Shown here: in pieces, positions 9,402 through 17,984 of the stretch | Position numbering within the stretch: the stretch's first letter is position 1 | How the letters are laid out: the number at the start of each line of letters is the position of its first letter | Source: Kushneria sinocarnis | GTDB taxonomy: Bacteria; Pseudomonadota; Gammaproteobacteria; Pseudomonadales; Halomonadaceae | Reading direction: 5' to 3' | Assembly: GCF_003633775.1 (NCBI RefSeq) | Contig: NZ_RBIN01000003.1 | Coordinates: 62,001-126,000, forward strand | DNA: 64,000 nucleotides | Notes under the pieces: model-generated | Database searches by the model: none | What the model saw: only the letters and a program-made list of their open reading frames with translations | What the model was told of the DNA's origin: nothing | Position numbers and translations under genes: made by a program

Positions 9402-10181
9402 TCAGGTCATGAAACTCTGGGCCAGCGAGCCCATCAGCAGCCCCCAGCCATCCACCAGCACGAACAGCATCAGCTTGAACGGCAGCGACACGATCGCCGG
9501 CGGCACCATCATCATGCCCAGCGCCATCAGCACGCTGGCCACCACCAGGTCGATGATCAGAAACGGTATGAAGATGGTAAATCCGATCTGAAAGGCGGTT
9601 TTCAGCTCGCTGGTCACGTAGGCCGGCAGCAGCAGCCGCATCGGGACATCCTCGGGGCCCTGCAGCGGGCCGATATCGGCAATGTCGGCGAACATCGCGA
9701 TGTCCCGCTCACGGGTCTGATGCAGCATGAACTCCCGCATCGGCTGGGCACCGCGGGCAATCGCCTGCTGAAAGCTGATCTCGCCGCTGGAGAGCGGCTG
9801 GTAGGCGGTGTCGTAGATCCGCTCGAAAACCGGCGACATGATGAAGAACGTCAGAAACAGCGCCAGTCCGATCAGGACCTGGTTGGGCGGAGCGGTCTGG
9901 GTACCGAGCGCGCTGCGCAGCAGGCCCAGCACGATGATGATGCGCGTAAAGCTGGTCATCATTAGCAGCACGGCCGGCAGGAAGGCCAGCGACGTCAGCA
10001 GCACCAAAAGCTCGATCGACAGCGACCAGGACTCGTTGTCGCCGCTGCCGCTCTGGGTGATCAGACCGGGCAGGGCAGCCGCATGCGCCGGGGAGGACGA
10101 TAGCAGTGCCAGCAGTACCAGCGGCATCACGGGGCCGAGGCGCAGCAGACAGCGTGACAGCAGCGAACGTGATGACATCAT
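9402..10181 (-). CDS. fliP: Flagellar type III export gate protein FliP
   Basis: A 259-residue protein with a cleavable-looking signal peptide ([19 protein letters not shown]), unusual for export-gate proteins but normal for FliP. It has hydrophobic segments including [16 protein letters not shown], a family hallmark, and [20 protein letters not shown]. FliP forms the core of the FliPQR gate. Its ATG overlaps the fliO stop as ATGA, so translation should be coupled to fliO, whose product assists FliP assembly in known systems. The Met one codon later (10178) is a possible alternative start. Confidence 0.97.
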   Translation of the reverse strand: MMSSRSLLSRCLLRLGPVMPLVLLALLSSSPAHAAALPGLITQSGSGDNESWSLSIELLVLLTSLAFLPAVLLMMTSFTRIIIVLGLLRSALGTQTAPPNQVLIGLALFLTFFIMSPVFERIYDTAYQPLSSGEISFQQAIARGAQPMREFMLHQTRERDIAMFADIADIGPLQGPEDVPMRLLLPAYVTSELKTAFQIGFTIFIPFLIIDLVVASVLMALGMMMVPPAIVSLPFKLMLFVLVDGWGLLMGSLAQSFMT

Positions 10182-10666
10182 GAATTGCGATCCCGACGAT
10201 CGAAGCGCTGCGCCAGCACGCGCCTGAAGCTTTCTCCCAGTCCCGGCGCAGCGCTGTCCTCGCCGGGGGTTTCGGCACTGCGTGCCGGCAGCGTGTGCAG
10301 GGTGCGCACACTGCCCGGGGCGACGCCCAGCACCAGCCAGGTATCCTCGACCTCGACCATCACCACCCGTTCACGCTGGCCGAGATTCTGGCTGGCGATG
10401 ACCCGCAGCTGACGCTGGCTGCCCATCAGCCGGCCCCGGCCGAGCCGACGGATCGCCCAGGCACACAGCCCGATGATGGCCAGCACGACCACCAGGCCGA
10501 TCATCGTCTTGCCCATGCCCGCCGCGGCCATGTCGGCATCGCTGCCCTGCAGGTAGCCGCTGCCGCCCGCCGGCGCCTGCGTGGTCTGCAGGGTGGCGGC
10601 GGTGTGCAGCGCCTCTGAGTTCAGCGACGCTTCCGGCAGGAGCGTGTCGGGGTGCTGGGTGCTCAT
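10178..10666 (-). CDS. fliO: Flagellar biosynthesis protein FliO
   Basis: A 162-residue protein with one membrane segment ([18 protein letters not shown], about residues 55-72) and a cytoplasmic domain with the FliO motif [20 protein letters not shown]. FliO helps FliP to oligomerise and is often poorly conserved outside this motif. The roughly 50 residues before the membrane segment are Ala/Thr/Gly-rich and longer than in E. coli (121 residues in total). Four-base ATGA overlaps join it to fliN upstream and fliP downstream, consistent with one co-translated unit. Confidence 0.92.
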   Translation of the reverse strand: MSTQHPDTLLPEASLNSEALHTAATLQTTQAPAGGSGYLQGSDADMAAAGMGKTMIGLVVVLAIIGLCAWAIRRLGRGRLMGSQRQLRVIASQNLGQRERVVMVEVEDTWLVLGVAPGSVRTLHTLPARSAETPGEDSAAPGLGESFRRVLAQRFDRRDRNS

Positions 10667-11178
10667 CGATTGAGTTTGTGGATCCGTTCCGAGGGGGTAA
10701 TGATGTCGGTGACACGAATACCGTACTTGTCATCGACCACCACGACTTCGCCCTGAGCAATCAGATAGCCGTTGATCAGGATGTTCATCGGCTCACCGGC
10801 CAGCCCCTCGAGCTCCACGACCGAGCCCTTGGCCAGATCGAGCAGTTCGCGAATGGTCAGCCTGGTGCGGCCCAGCTCGACCGAGAGCGTGACCGGAATC
10901 TCCATGATCATGTCGAGATCACGGCGCTCACCGCCAGTCGCTTCCTCGGTCAGCGGTTGAAAGACGCTTTCGCTGGCAGCCTGTTGATCGCTGTCGCTCT
11001 CCTCGGCCGCACCCTGTTCGGCCATGGCGGCCGCCCAGGGGTCGTCTTCCGGCGCTGCGCTGTCTTCGGCCTGCTGTTCGGCAAAGGCATCCGCCCAGTC
11101 ATCCGCGGCGCTCCCGCCTTGTTCGGTGGCGTCGGAGTGGCGGGTGTTCTCGTCTTCGGGCTTGTTGGTATCACTCAT
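10663..11178 (-). CDS. fliN: Flagellar motor switch protein FliN
   Basis: I place the start at the ATG at 11178 (MSDTNKPEDENTR), which overlaps the 3' end of fliM by eight bases; a longer open frame upstream lies inside fliM. The 171-residue product has an acidic, low-complexity N-terminal half (Asp/Glu/Ala/Gln-rich, about residues 5-75). The C-terminal SpoA domain follows (VTLSVELGRTRLTIRELLDL, then GEVVVVDDKYGIRVTDI). FliN forms the lower C ring with FliM, binds CheY-P and docks the FliH-FliI export ATPase. The acidic extension is longer than in E. coli (137 residues), in keeping with a salt-adapted proteome. Confidence 0.95.
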   Translation of the reverse strand: MSDTNKPEDENTRHSDATEQGGSAADDWADAFAEQQAEDSAAPEDDPWAAAMAEQGAAEESDSDQQAASESVFQPLTEEATGGERRDLDMIMEIPVTLSVELGRTRLTIRELLDLAKGSVVELEGLAGEPMNILINGYLIAQGEVVVVDDKYGIRVTDIITPSERIHKLNR

Positions 11179-12178
11179 CGTGCGAATCCCAGTAGGTATC
11201 GGGGGAGCGGTGATCGACCAGCTGTTTGACGCGCAGCGCCTTCTGGCCATTCAGGCTGCCATAGTTGCAGGTCATGACCGGCACGCCATCCACCCGGGCG
11301 CTGATCTCGCCGGGCAGATCGATGGGCAGCACATCACCCACCTGCAGGTGCGCCACCTGCGCCATCGTGGTTTCGATCGTGGTGAAGTCCGCGATCAGCT
11401 CGACGCTGGAACGCTTGACCTCACCGGCCAGCCGCTGCATGCGGCTCTTGTCCTCATCGGGATCGTTCTTCTGCAGGGGGCCGGTCAGCACCTCGCGGAT
11501 GGGCTCGATCATCGAGTAGGGCATGCAGATGTGAAAGTCGCTGCCGAACGAGCCGACCTCCACGTGGAAGCTGGTATTCACCACCAGCTCATTGGCGGTG
11601 CTGGTAATGTTGGTAAACTTCACCTGCATCTCGCTGCGGTGATACTCCAGCTCGACCGGGTAGACCGTCTGCCAGCCTTCGGCATAGCTCTCCAGCGCGA
11701 GATCCAGCAGGCGACGGATGATGCGCTGTTCGGTATGGGTAAACTCGCGGCCTTCCGACTTGGTCAGGAAGCGCCCGTCACCGCCGAACAGGTTATCGAC
11801 GATCAGAAAGACCAGGTTGGGCGGAAATACCAGCAGCGCATTGCCCCGCAGCGGCTTCATCGAAATCAGGTTGATGTTGGCCGGCACCGGCAGATTGCGC
11901 GTGAAATCGCTGTACTTCTGAATCCGTACCGGACCGACGGTGATGTCGGCGCTGCGGCGGATCAGGTTGAACAGCGACATGCGAAAGCGTCGGGCAAAGC
12001 GCTCGTTGATGATGTCGAGCGCATGCAGCCGCCCCCGTACCACCCGCTGCTGGGAAGCCGGATCGAAGGGCCGGATCTTCCTGCCATCGGCCGTCTCGCG
12101 GGTGCCGGATTCCTCCTGATCACCGCTGACACCCTTGAGCAGGGCGTCGATTTCTTCCTGCGAAAGCATGTCATCCAT
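11171..12178 (-). CDS. fliM: Flagellar motor switch protein FliM
   Basis: A 335-residue protein, matching E. coli's 334. I chose the ATG at 12178 because the CheY-binding peptide MLSQEEIDALLKG begins right after it; an ATG-less extension of seven codons upstream adds nothing conserved. The middle domain (about 50-230) and the C-terminal SpoA domain (about 250-330, with LQVGDVLPIDLPGEI) follow. FliM is the C-ring subunit that receives phospho-CheY and relays it to FliG to reverse rotation. Ten bases separate it from the fliL stop. Confidence 0.96.
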   Translation of the reverse strand: MDDMLSQEEIDALLKGVSGDQEESGTRETADGRKIRPFDPASQQRVVRGRLHALDIINERFARRFRMSLFNLIRRSADITVGPVRIQKYSDFTRNLPVPANINLISMKPLRGNALLVFPPNLVFLIVDNLFGGDGRFLTKSEGREFTHTEQRIIRRLLDLALESYAEGWQTVYPVELEYHRSEMQVKFTNITSTANELVVNTSFHVEVGSFGSDFHICMPYSMIEPIREVLTGPLQKNDPDEDKSRMQRLAGEVKRSSVELIADFTTIETTMAQVAHLQVGDVLPIDLPGEISARVDGVPVMTCNYGSLNGQKALRVKQLVDHRSPDTYWDSHDE

Positions 12179-12188
12179 GGGCGTCACT

Positions 12189-12677
12189 TCACTGCACAAT
12201 GAAATCGGTGAACAGGGCCTGGGTCACGTCGGCCCGGGTCTGGCCGTCATCGAACGGCTGATCGAATGCCGCCACGATCTCCTTCGCCAGCGCCTGCTTG
12301 CCGGCAGCACTGGTCAGGCTGGCAGCGTCGTGGCTGGTCAGTACCATCAGGATGCGATTGCGGACTTCCGGCATGTGGTCCCTGAGCAGGGCGGCGGCCT
12401 CGTCGCTGCCGGTCTGCAGGGTGATGCCGGTATACAGCACCCGACCGTTGTCATCACCGACATTGACGGTGAACGGCTTGAGCTCGACAAAGACAGGTGC
12501 TGCCGGCGGCGCGGGTTCGGCCTCCTCGGTGCTGGCAACGGCCTCATCGCTGCTGCCGAGAAAATACCAGCCACCGGCGGCACCCGCGCCGAGGGCCGCG
12601 ATCAGCAGCAGGGCGATCAGCCACCAGGCAGGGCGTTTACGGACAGGAGTTGCCGAAGCATCGGTCATTGTGGCCAT
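12189..12677 (-). CDS. fliL: Flagellar basal body-associated protein FliL
   Basis: About 162 residues if translation starts at the ATG at 12677; the ATG three codons later (12668) is equally possible, and the longer upstream frame looks like untranslated leader. A basic N-terminus is followed by one membrane segment (WWLIALLLIAALGAGAAGGW), a Pro/Ala/Glu linker and the periplasmic FliL domain (FVELKPFTVNVGDDNGRVLY). FliL surrounds the stator units and supports motor torque. It appears to be the first gene of fliLMNOPQR, with a 179-base gap separating it from fliK. Confidence 0.93.
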   Translation of the reverse strand: MATMTDASATPVRKRPAWWLIALLLIAALGAGAAGGWYFLGSSDEAVASTEEAEPAPPAAPVFVELKPFTVNVGDDNGRVLYTGITLQTGSDEAAALLRDHMPEVRNRILMVLTSHDAASLTSAAGKQALAKEIVAAFDQPFDDGQTRADVTQALFTDFIVQ

Positions 12678-12856
12678 CACCAGGATTCCGAAAAGAGTGA
12701 ACGGGGCGGTGGGGAGTGCCAGGGGCCCGAGAGGGCCCGCAGCACCGGTTACCGTCGGAGGCCATGTTACGATGCGTAGCCGGCGACGATGGATCAAATA
12801 GCGCCATTCAGGTGGGCCAACTCAATGCTTTGGCTGGCCCGGGGTGTGGAAGGCGA

Positions 12857-14317
12857 TCAGGCGAACAGATCGATGCCGCTGAGAGGGCGCGGGCCCGAGC
12901 TGTCGATGACAATGGCGTCATCGCTGTCGGGGAACAGGCCATCGCTGCCTGTCATGCCGGCACGGGAGAACTGGCCGGAGCCCGGAGTCGACTGCTGCTG
13001 CTGTTGGGCGCCCTGGTCGCTCACCGAGGTCTGGCCGAGTTCGATGCCGCTGGCCGAGAAGGCATCACGCAGCTGGGGCATGGCGGCTTCCACGGCCGCC
13101 CGCACGTGGGCGTGGGGCGACATCACGTGCAGCTGTGCCTGCTGGTCGCCCAGCTTGAGACTCAGCTGCAGCTGACCCAGATCCGGGGGGTTGAGATGCA
13201 GTTCGGCGCTGCCACCGCCCTGATGGCTGAGCCGCATTACCTGCTGATTGAAGGCCTGATCCCAGCCCTCCGCCTGCAGCTGGGGCGTCAGGGTGGCGGT
13301 CATCATCGGCTGCGGGGTGGCACCCGCGCTCGGCATCACGGGGCTCGTGCCCTGGGGCATGAACGCGGCATTCGAACCGTCGGCTGCCTGCAGGCCGGTT
13401 GCATGCAGGGTGAGGCGCCCGGAGGCTGAGCTCTCGCTGCCTTCCAGTGCGCTCAACCAGGCCGTACGCTGATCGCTGGCATTCGAGGAAGAGGTGTCGA
13501 TGGCATTGAGCAGCCGACCATCGGCCTTGAGTTCGCTCTGGGCCCCCTTGCCCTGATCGTCGGCGCCCTGCAGGCTGGCGGTTACCGCCTGGCGGGAGAG
13601 TGCATCGTTCCGCCGGGCGCCGCCGCTGCTGTCATGTGTGACACCCGTCGAGTGTCGGGCCGCCGGCTGCTGCTGTGCCCCCAGCAGCGAGGCGAGGGCA
13701 GCGGAACCATCGATGGAAGGCTCGTCATCGTGCGTTCGGCGATCCTCACCCTTGTCATTCATTACACGGCCAGCGTGCTGTAGCCGATTCTCGGGTTTGC
13801 CCGGCATGTCCGCCGCTGCACGAGCGTCGTCCGGCACGCTTTTGATGTGCTCGACCAGTGCCGCCTTGTCGCTGGCATCCGGGCGGGAATGATCACGGGA
13901 CTGAGCCTCAGTATCGGCGGCCGCCTCGTTGCGCGCAGGTCCCTTGCCTTCATGCCTGGCGGCCAGCTGCTGCAGCGTGCCGGCCGGGTCATGCGCATGG
14001 CTGCTTGCCTCCTTGCCGGGCGAACCGTGCCGCTTCGCCGTGAGGTCAGGCGCCGACGGTTGCGCTGGTTCGCCGCCGCTCTCGTTTTTGCCGGTTGTCT
14101 GCCGGTCATGAGAAGCGGTGTGCTCGGAAGCGGAGCGGGATGCGTGCCTGTCGGAAGCCCGGGGCGTTTCGGCCGTTTTCGCGTCGCTCCTGCTGCCGGA
14201 CTGCTGCTGGGTGAGCATCGCCTTGAAATCGCTTCCGCCTCCCTGCTGACCGGCGACGGTCGGGGAGGAGGCGCTGGTGGTTTGGGTCGGGCTGAGTGAA
14301 GAAATCGATGTGGTCAC
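12857..14317 (-). CDS. fliK: Flagellar hook-length control protein FliK
   Basis: A 486-residue protein whose first 340 or so residues are low-complexity (Ser/Ala/Gln/Asp/His-rich), the disordered ruler segment. The conserved C-terminal hook-length domain (about 355-450) contains ELHLNPPDLGQLQLSLKLGD, the best marker of FliK. FliK is itself exported, measures hook length and switches the export gate from rod/hook to filament substrates. It is longer than E. coli FliK (405 residues), and ruler length is known to influence hook length. It is last in fliFGHIJK. Confidence 0.95.
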   Translation of the reverse strand: MTTSISSLSPTQTTSASSPTVAGQQGGGSDFKAMLTQQQSGSRSDAKTAETPRASDRHASRSASEHTASHDRQTTGKNESGGEPAQPSAPDLTAKRHGSPGKEASSHAHDPAGTLQQLAARHEGKGPARNEAAADTEAQSRDHSRPDASDKAALVEHIKSVPDDARAAADMPGKPENRLQHAGRVMNDKGEDRRTHDDEPSIDGSAALASLLGAQQQPAARHSTGVTHDSSGGARRNDALSRQAVTASLQGADDQGKGAQSELKADGRLLNAIDTSSSNASDQRTAWLSALEGSESSASGRLTLHATGLQAADGSNAAFMPQGTSPVMPSAGATPQPMMTATLTPQLQAEGWDQAFNQQVMRLSHQGGGSAELHLNPPDLGQLQLSLKLGDQQAQLHVMSPHAHVRAAVEAAMPQLRDAFSASGIELGQTSVSDQGAQQQQQSTPGSGQFSRAGMTGSDGLFPDSDDAIVIDSSGPRPLSGIDLFA

Positions 14318-14335
14318 ACCGGCATTCCCTTGGAT

Positions 14336-14785
14336 TCAGAAACCACCCATCGCGGCACTGGCGCGACTGGCGAATTCATCGGTTTGGCGCTGCTCACGCC
14401 GATTGCTGGCCAGCCGCTCTTCCTCGAGCCGGCGGGTGGCCAGAACGTCATAGGCGTTGACGCGCTGCTGCTGTCGCTGCCAGTCCGTCACGCCCTTCTC
14501 GACGCGACCTTCACTGCGGGTCACCTGCTGGTGCTGATGGTCGATCGCCTGATCCAGCGAGCGCATGAACCGCTGATAGTTCTGCAGGGCTGCCATGCTG
14601 ATGCCGTTGGCCATGGCGGCCTCGAACTGACGGCGATACTCGTCGCGATAGTGCAGCAGCGAATCGAGCTGCTGATGGCTGCGCTGATGCGAGCTGCGCA
14701 GCTCGCCCAGCAACTTCGCGGCGCCATCGCGATGTTCGCGGGCCAGTTCGACCAGGGTGTCCAGTGAAGAGTTGCGATTCGACAT
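14336..14785 (-). CDS. fliJ: Flagellar export chaperone FliJ
   Basis: A 149-residue, almost entirely helical protein rich in Arg, Gln and Glu, forming a continuous coiled coil. This matches FliJ (147 residues in E. coli), the central-stalk-like subunit inserted into the FliI ATPase ring. Sequence identity in FliJ is typically low, so the call rests on size, composition, heptad pattern (LGELRSSHQRSHQQLDSLLH) and position between fliI and fliK, 36 and 18 bases away. Confidence 0.92.
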   Translation of the reverse strand: MSNRNSSLDTLVELAREHRDGAAKLLGELRSSHQRSHQQLDSLLHYRDEYRRQFEAAMANGISMAALQNYQRFMRSLDQAIDHQHQQVTRSEGRVEKGVTDWQRQQQRVNAYDVLATRRLEEERLASNRREQRQTDEFASRASAAMGGF

Positions 14786-14821
14786 GTCGGTGGGAACTCA
14801 TGAAATTGCGCTGCATGACAC

Positions 14822-16201
14822 TCAGCCGGCAAGCGGTATCAGCTGCCTGAGCTGTTCGAGTGACCCGTTGAAATCGGCGCGCTCGGACATGCGTTGCTGC
14901 AGAAACCTTTCCAGCTCCGGATAGAGGCGAATCGCCTGATCGAGCAGGGGATCGCTGCCGGCGGCATAGGCCCCGACACTGATCAGGTCCCGGTTGCGCT
15001 GATAGCGGGACATCATTTGCTTAAAGTACTTGATGCGTTCGAAATGTGTTTCATCGATAAGCGCGGTCATCGCCCGGCTAATCGAGGCTTCGATATCGAT
15101 GGCCGGATAGTGGCCGGCCTCCGCCAGTCGCCGCGAGAGCACAAAGTGGCCGTCCAGGATGGCGCGGGCGGCATCGGCAATCGGGTCCTGCTGATCATCG
15201 CCTTCGGTCAGTACGGTGTAGAAGGCGGTGATCGAGCCACCGCCGGCCTCGGCATTGCCGGCCCGCTCGACCAGCGTGGGCAGCCGGGCGAATACCGACG
15301 GCGGATAGCCCTTGGTGGCCGGCGGCTCACCGATCGCCAGGGCGATTTCACGCTGGGCCATGGCATAGCGGGTCAGCGAATCCATGATCAGCAGGACGTT
15401 CTTGCCCTGGTCCCGGAAATTCTCCGCCAGACGCGTGGCATAGGCGGCGCCCTGCAGGCGCAGCAGCGGTGAATTGTCCGCCGGCGCGGCAACCACCACG
15501 GAGCGACGCAGCCCTTCCTCGCCGAGAATGTTGTCGATGAAGTCCTTCACCTCGCGACCACGCTCACCGATCAGCCCCACCACGATGACATCGGCCCGGG
15601 TGTAACGGGCCATCATGCCCAGCAGCACACTCTTGCCGACTCCGGAGCCGGCAAACAGCCCGAGCCGCTGACCACGTCCCACGGTCAGCAGGGCATTGAT
15701 GGCACGCACGCCGACATCCAGTACCTCTTCTATCGGCGCCCGCTGCAACGGGTTGAGGATGGGCGCGTTGAGCGAAGCGTGCTCGGGCTCTTCCAGCGGG
15801 CCACGGCCATCGAGAATCCGGCCGCGGGCATCCACCACCCGGCCCAGTAGGCTGTCACCGACCGGCAGCCGCTGGCTGGCGGCTGCGTTATCGCCCGGTC
15901 GTGGATTGGCCGGCCAGACCCGCGCCCCGGGGACCAGCCCGGCGGTTTCCACCAGCGGCATCAGGAAGAGCTTGTCGCCGGTAAATCCGACCACCTCGGC
16001 CTCCGCTTCGCCCTGGCCATCGGCGAGCTCGACGACCACGCTGCTGCCCAGCGGCAGTTTCAGCCCGATGGCCTCGAGCACCAGCCCGGTGGCCCGGGTC
16101 AGTCGGCCGCGCTCACGATAGGGGGAAACCCACGCCGCGCGGCCGGCGGCCACGTTGAGCGTGCGTCGCCAGCGATTGAGCAGGATGGCATCGGTGGTCA
16201 T
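14822..16201 (-). CDS. fliI: Flagellar export ATPase FliI
   Basis: A 459-residue protein, equal in size to E. coli FliI (457). It has an F1-beta-like ATPase core with Walker [10 protein letters not shown] (about residues 183-191), a catalytic-Glu region [15 protein letters not shown] and Walker [18 protein letters not shown] (about 269-285). FliI hexamers, regulated by FliH and activated by FliJ, energise or prime subunit loading at the export gate. GGGAGATGAC directly precedes the ATG. The position between fliH and fliJ separates it from injectisome and ATP-synthase homologues. Confidence 0.97.
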   Translation of the reverse strand: MTTDAILLNRWRRTLNVAAGRAAWVSPYRERGRLTRATGLVLEAIGLKLPLGSSVVVELADGQGEAEAEVVGFTGDKLFLMPLVETAGLVPGARVWPANPRPGDNAAASQRLPVGDSLLGRVVDARGRILDGRGPLEEPEHASLNAPILNPLQRAPIEEVLDVGVRAINALLTVGRGQRLGLFAGSGVGKSVLLGMMARYTRADVIVVGLIGERGREVKDFIDNILGEEGLRRSVVVAAPADNSPLLRLQGAAYATRLAENFRDQGKNVLLIMDSLTRYAMAQREIALAIGEPPATKGYPPSVFARLPTLVERAGNAEAGGGSITAFYTVLTEGDDQQDPIADAARAILDGHFVLSRRLAEAGHYPAIDIEASISRAMTALIDETHFERIKYFKQMMSRYQRNRDLISVGAYAAGSDPLLDQAIRLYPELERFLQQRMSERADFNGSLEQLRQLIPLAG

Positions 16202-16270
16202 GTCATCTCCCTTGCCGCCAGGGCGGGGTTGCCGAGCGGATGATGAAAAAAAGGCCGGCGCCGGGTGGCA

Positions 16271-16987
16271 TCAGTGCTTGCCGTGGCCGACGGCATGGCG
16301 CAGCCGCTCCCAGCGATCGTTGCGGCTGGCATCGATCTCGCGCTGCTCGGTTTCGACCCGGCAGTCGCCCGGCGTCAGCGACTGGTCGGCGCGCAGCTGC
16401 CAGCCGATGTCGTTCAGCATGCCGCCCAGTTCGCGTTGTACCAGCACCAGATCATCGGGGTGCACGCACAGTGTGGGAGAGCCGCTCAGCGTCGGTTCGG
16501 CCGCGATCAGCGCCTCGATGTCATCCAGGATATGCTCCGGTGCCAGCTCCAGCTGGCGGCCGGCGAGCTGGCGGCCGGTCTCCAGCGCCAGTTCGACCAG
16601 CGCGTAGGCCACATCGTCATCCAGCTGGGAGATGGCCCGCTCGAAGTGATGCACCAGGCGGCTCATCGGCTCGAGGGTGGTCGCCAGCTCGGCGTCAAGC
16701 CGTGCCTGGTGATCGGCCAGTGCCTGGTCGAGCCCGGCCTGATAGCCCGCCGCATAGCCCTCGCCGTGGCCGGCTTCGTAGCCGCTGGCACGGCCTTCCT
16801 CGAAGCCGCGCTCCGCGCCCTGGCGCCTGAGTTCGTCCTCCTGGCGGCGCTGCTGCTCCTCGCTGGCGGCCACATTCTGACGTCCGGCATCGACATCCCC
16901 CTGACGCCGCGACTGCCGCCGCTCCAGCTGGCCCATCTCCCAGCGCTGCCAGTGAGGGTTGCGATCGCCGTGGGCTCGATCAGACAT
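16271..16987 (-). CDS. fliH: Flagellar export ATPase regulator FliH
   Basis: A 238-residue protein with a highly charged, Gln/Arg/Glu-rich N-terminal coiled coil (about 10-75). Small-residue repeats of the form GxxxG follow (EGRASGYEAGHGEGYAAGYQ), the helix-packing repeats characteristic of FliH. The C-terminal domain (about 120-230) resembles the ATP-synthase delta/V-type E stator. FliH dimers tether FliI to FliN on the C ring. The start overlaps the fliG stop by eight bases. Identification rests on the Gly repeats and gene order, since overall conservation is low. Confidence 0.93.
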   Translation of the reverse strand: MSDRAHGDRNPHWQRWEMGQLERRQSRRQGDVDAGRQNVAASEEQQRRQEDELRRQGAERGFEEGRASGYEAGHGEGYAAGYQAGLDQALADHQARLDAELATTLEPMSRLVHHFERAISQLDDDVAYALVELALETGRQLAGRQLELAPEHILDDIEALIAAEPTLSGSPTLCVHPDDLVLVQRELGGMLNDIGWQLRADQSLTPGDCRVETEQREIDASRNDRWERLRHAVGHGKH

Positions 16988-17984
16988 AGGCGTCGTCGCC
17001 TCCTCCCAGGGTCACTTCGCCGGCATCGGCCAGACGCTTGACCAGGGTCAGGATGTTCTTCTGCTCGGCCTCGACCTGCGACAGCCGGATCGGACCGCGC
17101 ATCTGCATGTCCTCGAGCAGCATCTCGGCTGCACGGCCGGACATGTTGGCGGTGAAGCGATCGCGAACCTCTTCCGGGGCGCCCTTGAGGGCGATGACCA
17201 GCGAATTGGTGTCGATGTCCTGCAGGATGCGCTTGATGCTGCGATCGTCGACATCGGCCAGATTGTCGAACACGAACATCTCGTCGATGATCTGCTGGGC
17301 GATGTTCTCGTCGTAGCTGCGCACGCTGTCGAGCACGCTCTCTTCCTGAGTGGAGTTCATCAGGTTGAGGATCTCCGCTGCAGTACGAATGCCACCCATC
17401 TTGGCGCGCTTGAGGTTCTGGCCGTCCAGCAGCCCGCCCAGCACCTCGGTCAGTTCCTGCAGGGCCGCCGGCTGGACGCCGCTGAAGGTGGCGATACGCA
17501 TGACCACATCGTTGCGCTGTCCGTCATCGAACAGTGCCAGCACATCGGAGGCCTGACTGCGCTCCAGATGGACCATGATGGTGGCGATGATCTGCGGATG
17601 TTCATCGCGGATCATTTCGGCCACCACGCTGGGCTCCATCAGGTTGAGGGCATCGATGCCGTTGTCCTGATTGGACTCGAAGATGTCCTCCAGCAGACTG
17701 GAGGCGCGCTCTTCGCCCATCGCCTTGACCAGTACGGCACGAATGTGGTCGCTGGAGTGCATGCTGATGGCGTCGTACTGGCTCAGTTCCTCGTTGAACT
17801 GCTTGATGACCTCGCTCATGCGCTCCATCGACACCTGACCGAGCCCTGCCATGGCCATGCCGATCTGTTGAACCTCGCGGGGCGAGAGGCTCTTGAAGAC
17901 TTCGGCCGCGGTATCTTCATCAAGTGCCATCAGCAGCAGGGCACTGTGCTCGACGCCGGCTTCGTTGAGTTTAGTCTTTGCCAT
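16980..17984 (-). CDS. fliG: Flagellar motor switch protein FliG
   Basis: A 334-residue protein (331 in E. coli) with armadillo-like N and middle domains, including the EHPQIIATIMVHLERSQASD segment near residue 125. The charged C-terminal torque helix domain includes DDRSIKRILQDIDTNSLVIA. FliG sits on the MS ring made by FliF and contacts the MotA stator; rotation and switching act through it. Its start overlaps the fliF stop by 14 bases, and fliH overlaps its end by eight, so fliF-G-H form a tightly coupled set. Confidence 0.97.
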   Translation of the reverse strand: MAKTKLNEAGVEHSALLLMALDEDTAAEVFKSLSPREVQQIGMAMAGLGQVSMERMSEVIKQFNEELSQYDAISMHSSDHIRAVLVKAMGEERASSLLEDIFESNQDNGIDALNLMEPSVVAEMIRDEHPQIIATIMVHLERSQASDVLALFDDGQRNDVVMRIATFSGVQPAALQELTEVLGGLLDGQNLKRAKMGGIRTAAEILNLMNSTQEESVLDSVRSYDENIAQQIIDEMFVFDNLADVDDRSIKRILQDIDTNSLVIALKGAPEEVRDRFTANMSGRAAEMLLEDMQMRGPIRLSQVEAEQKNILTLVKRLADAGEVTLGGGDDAYV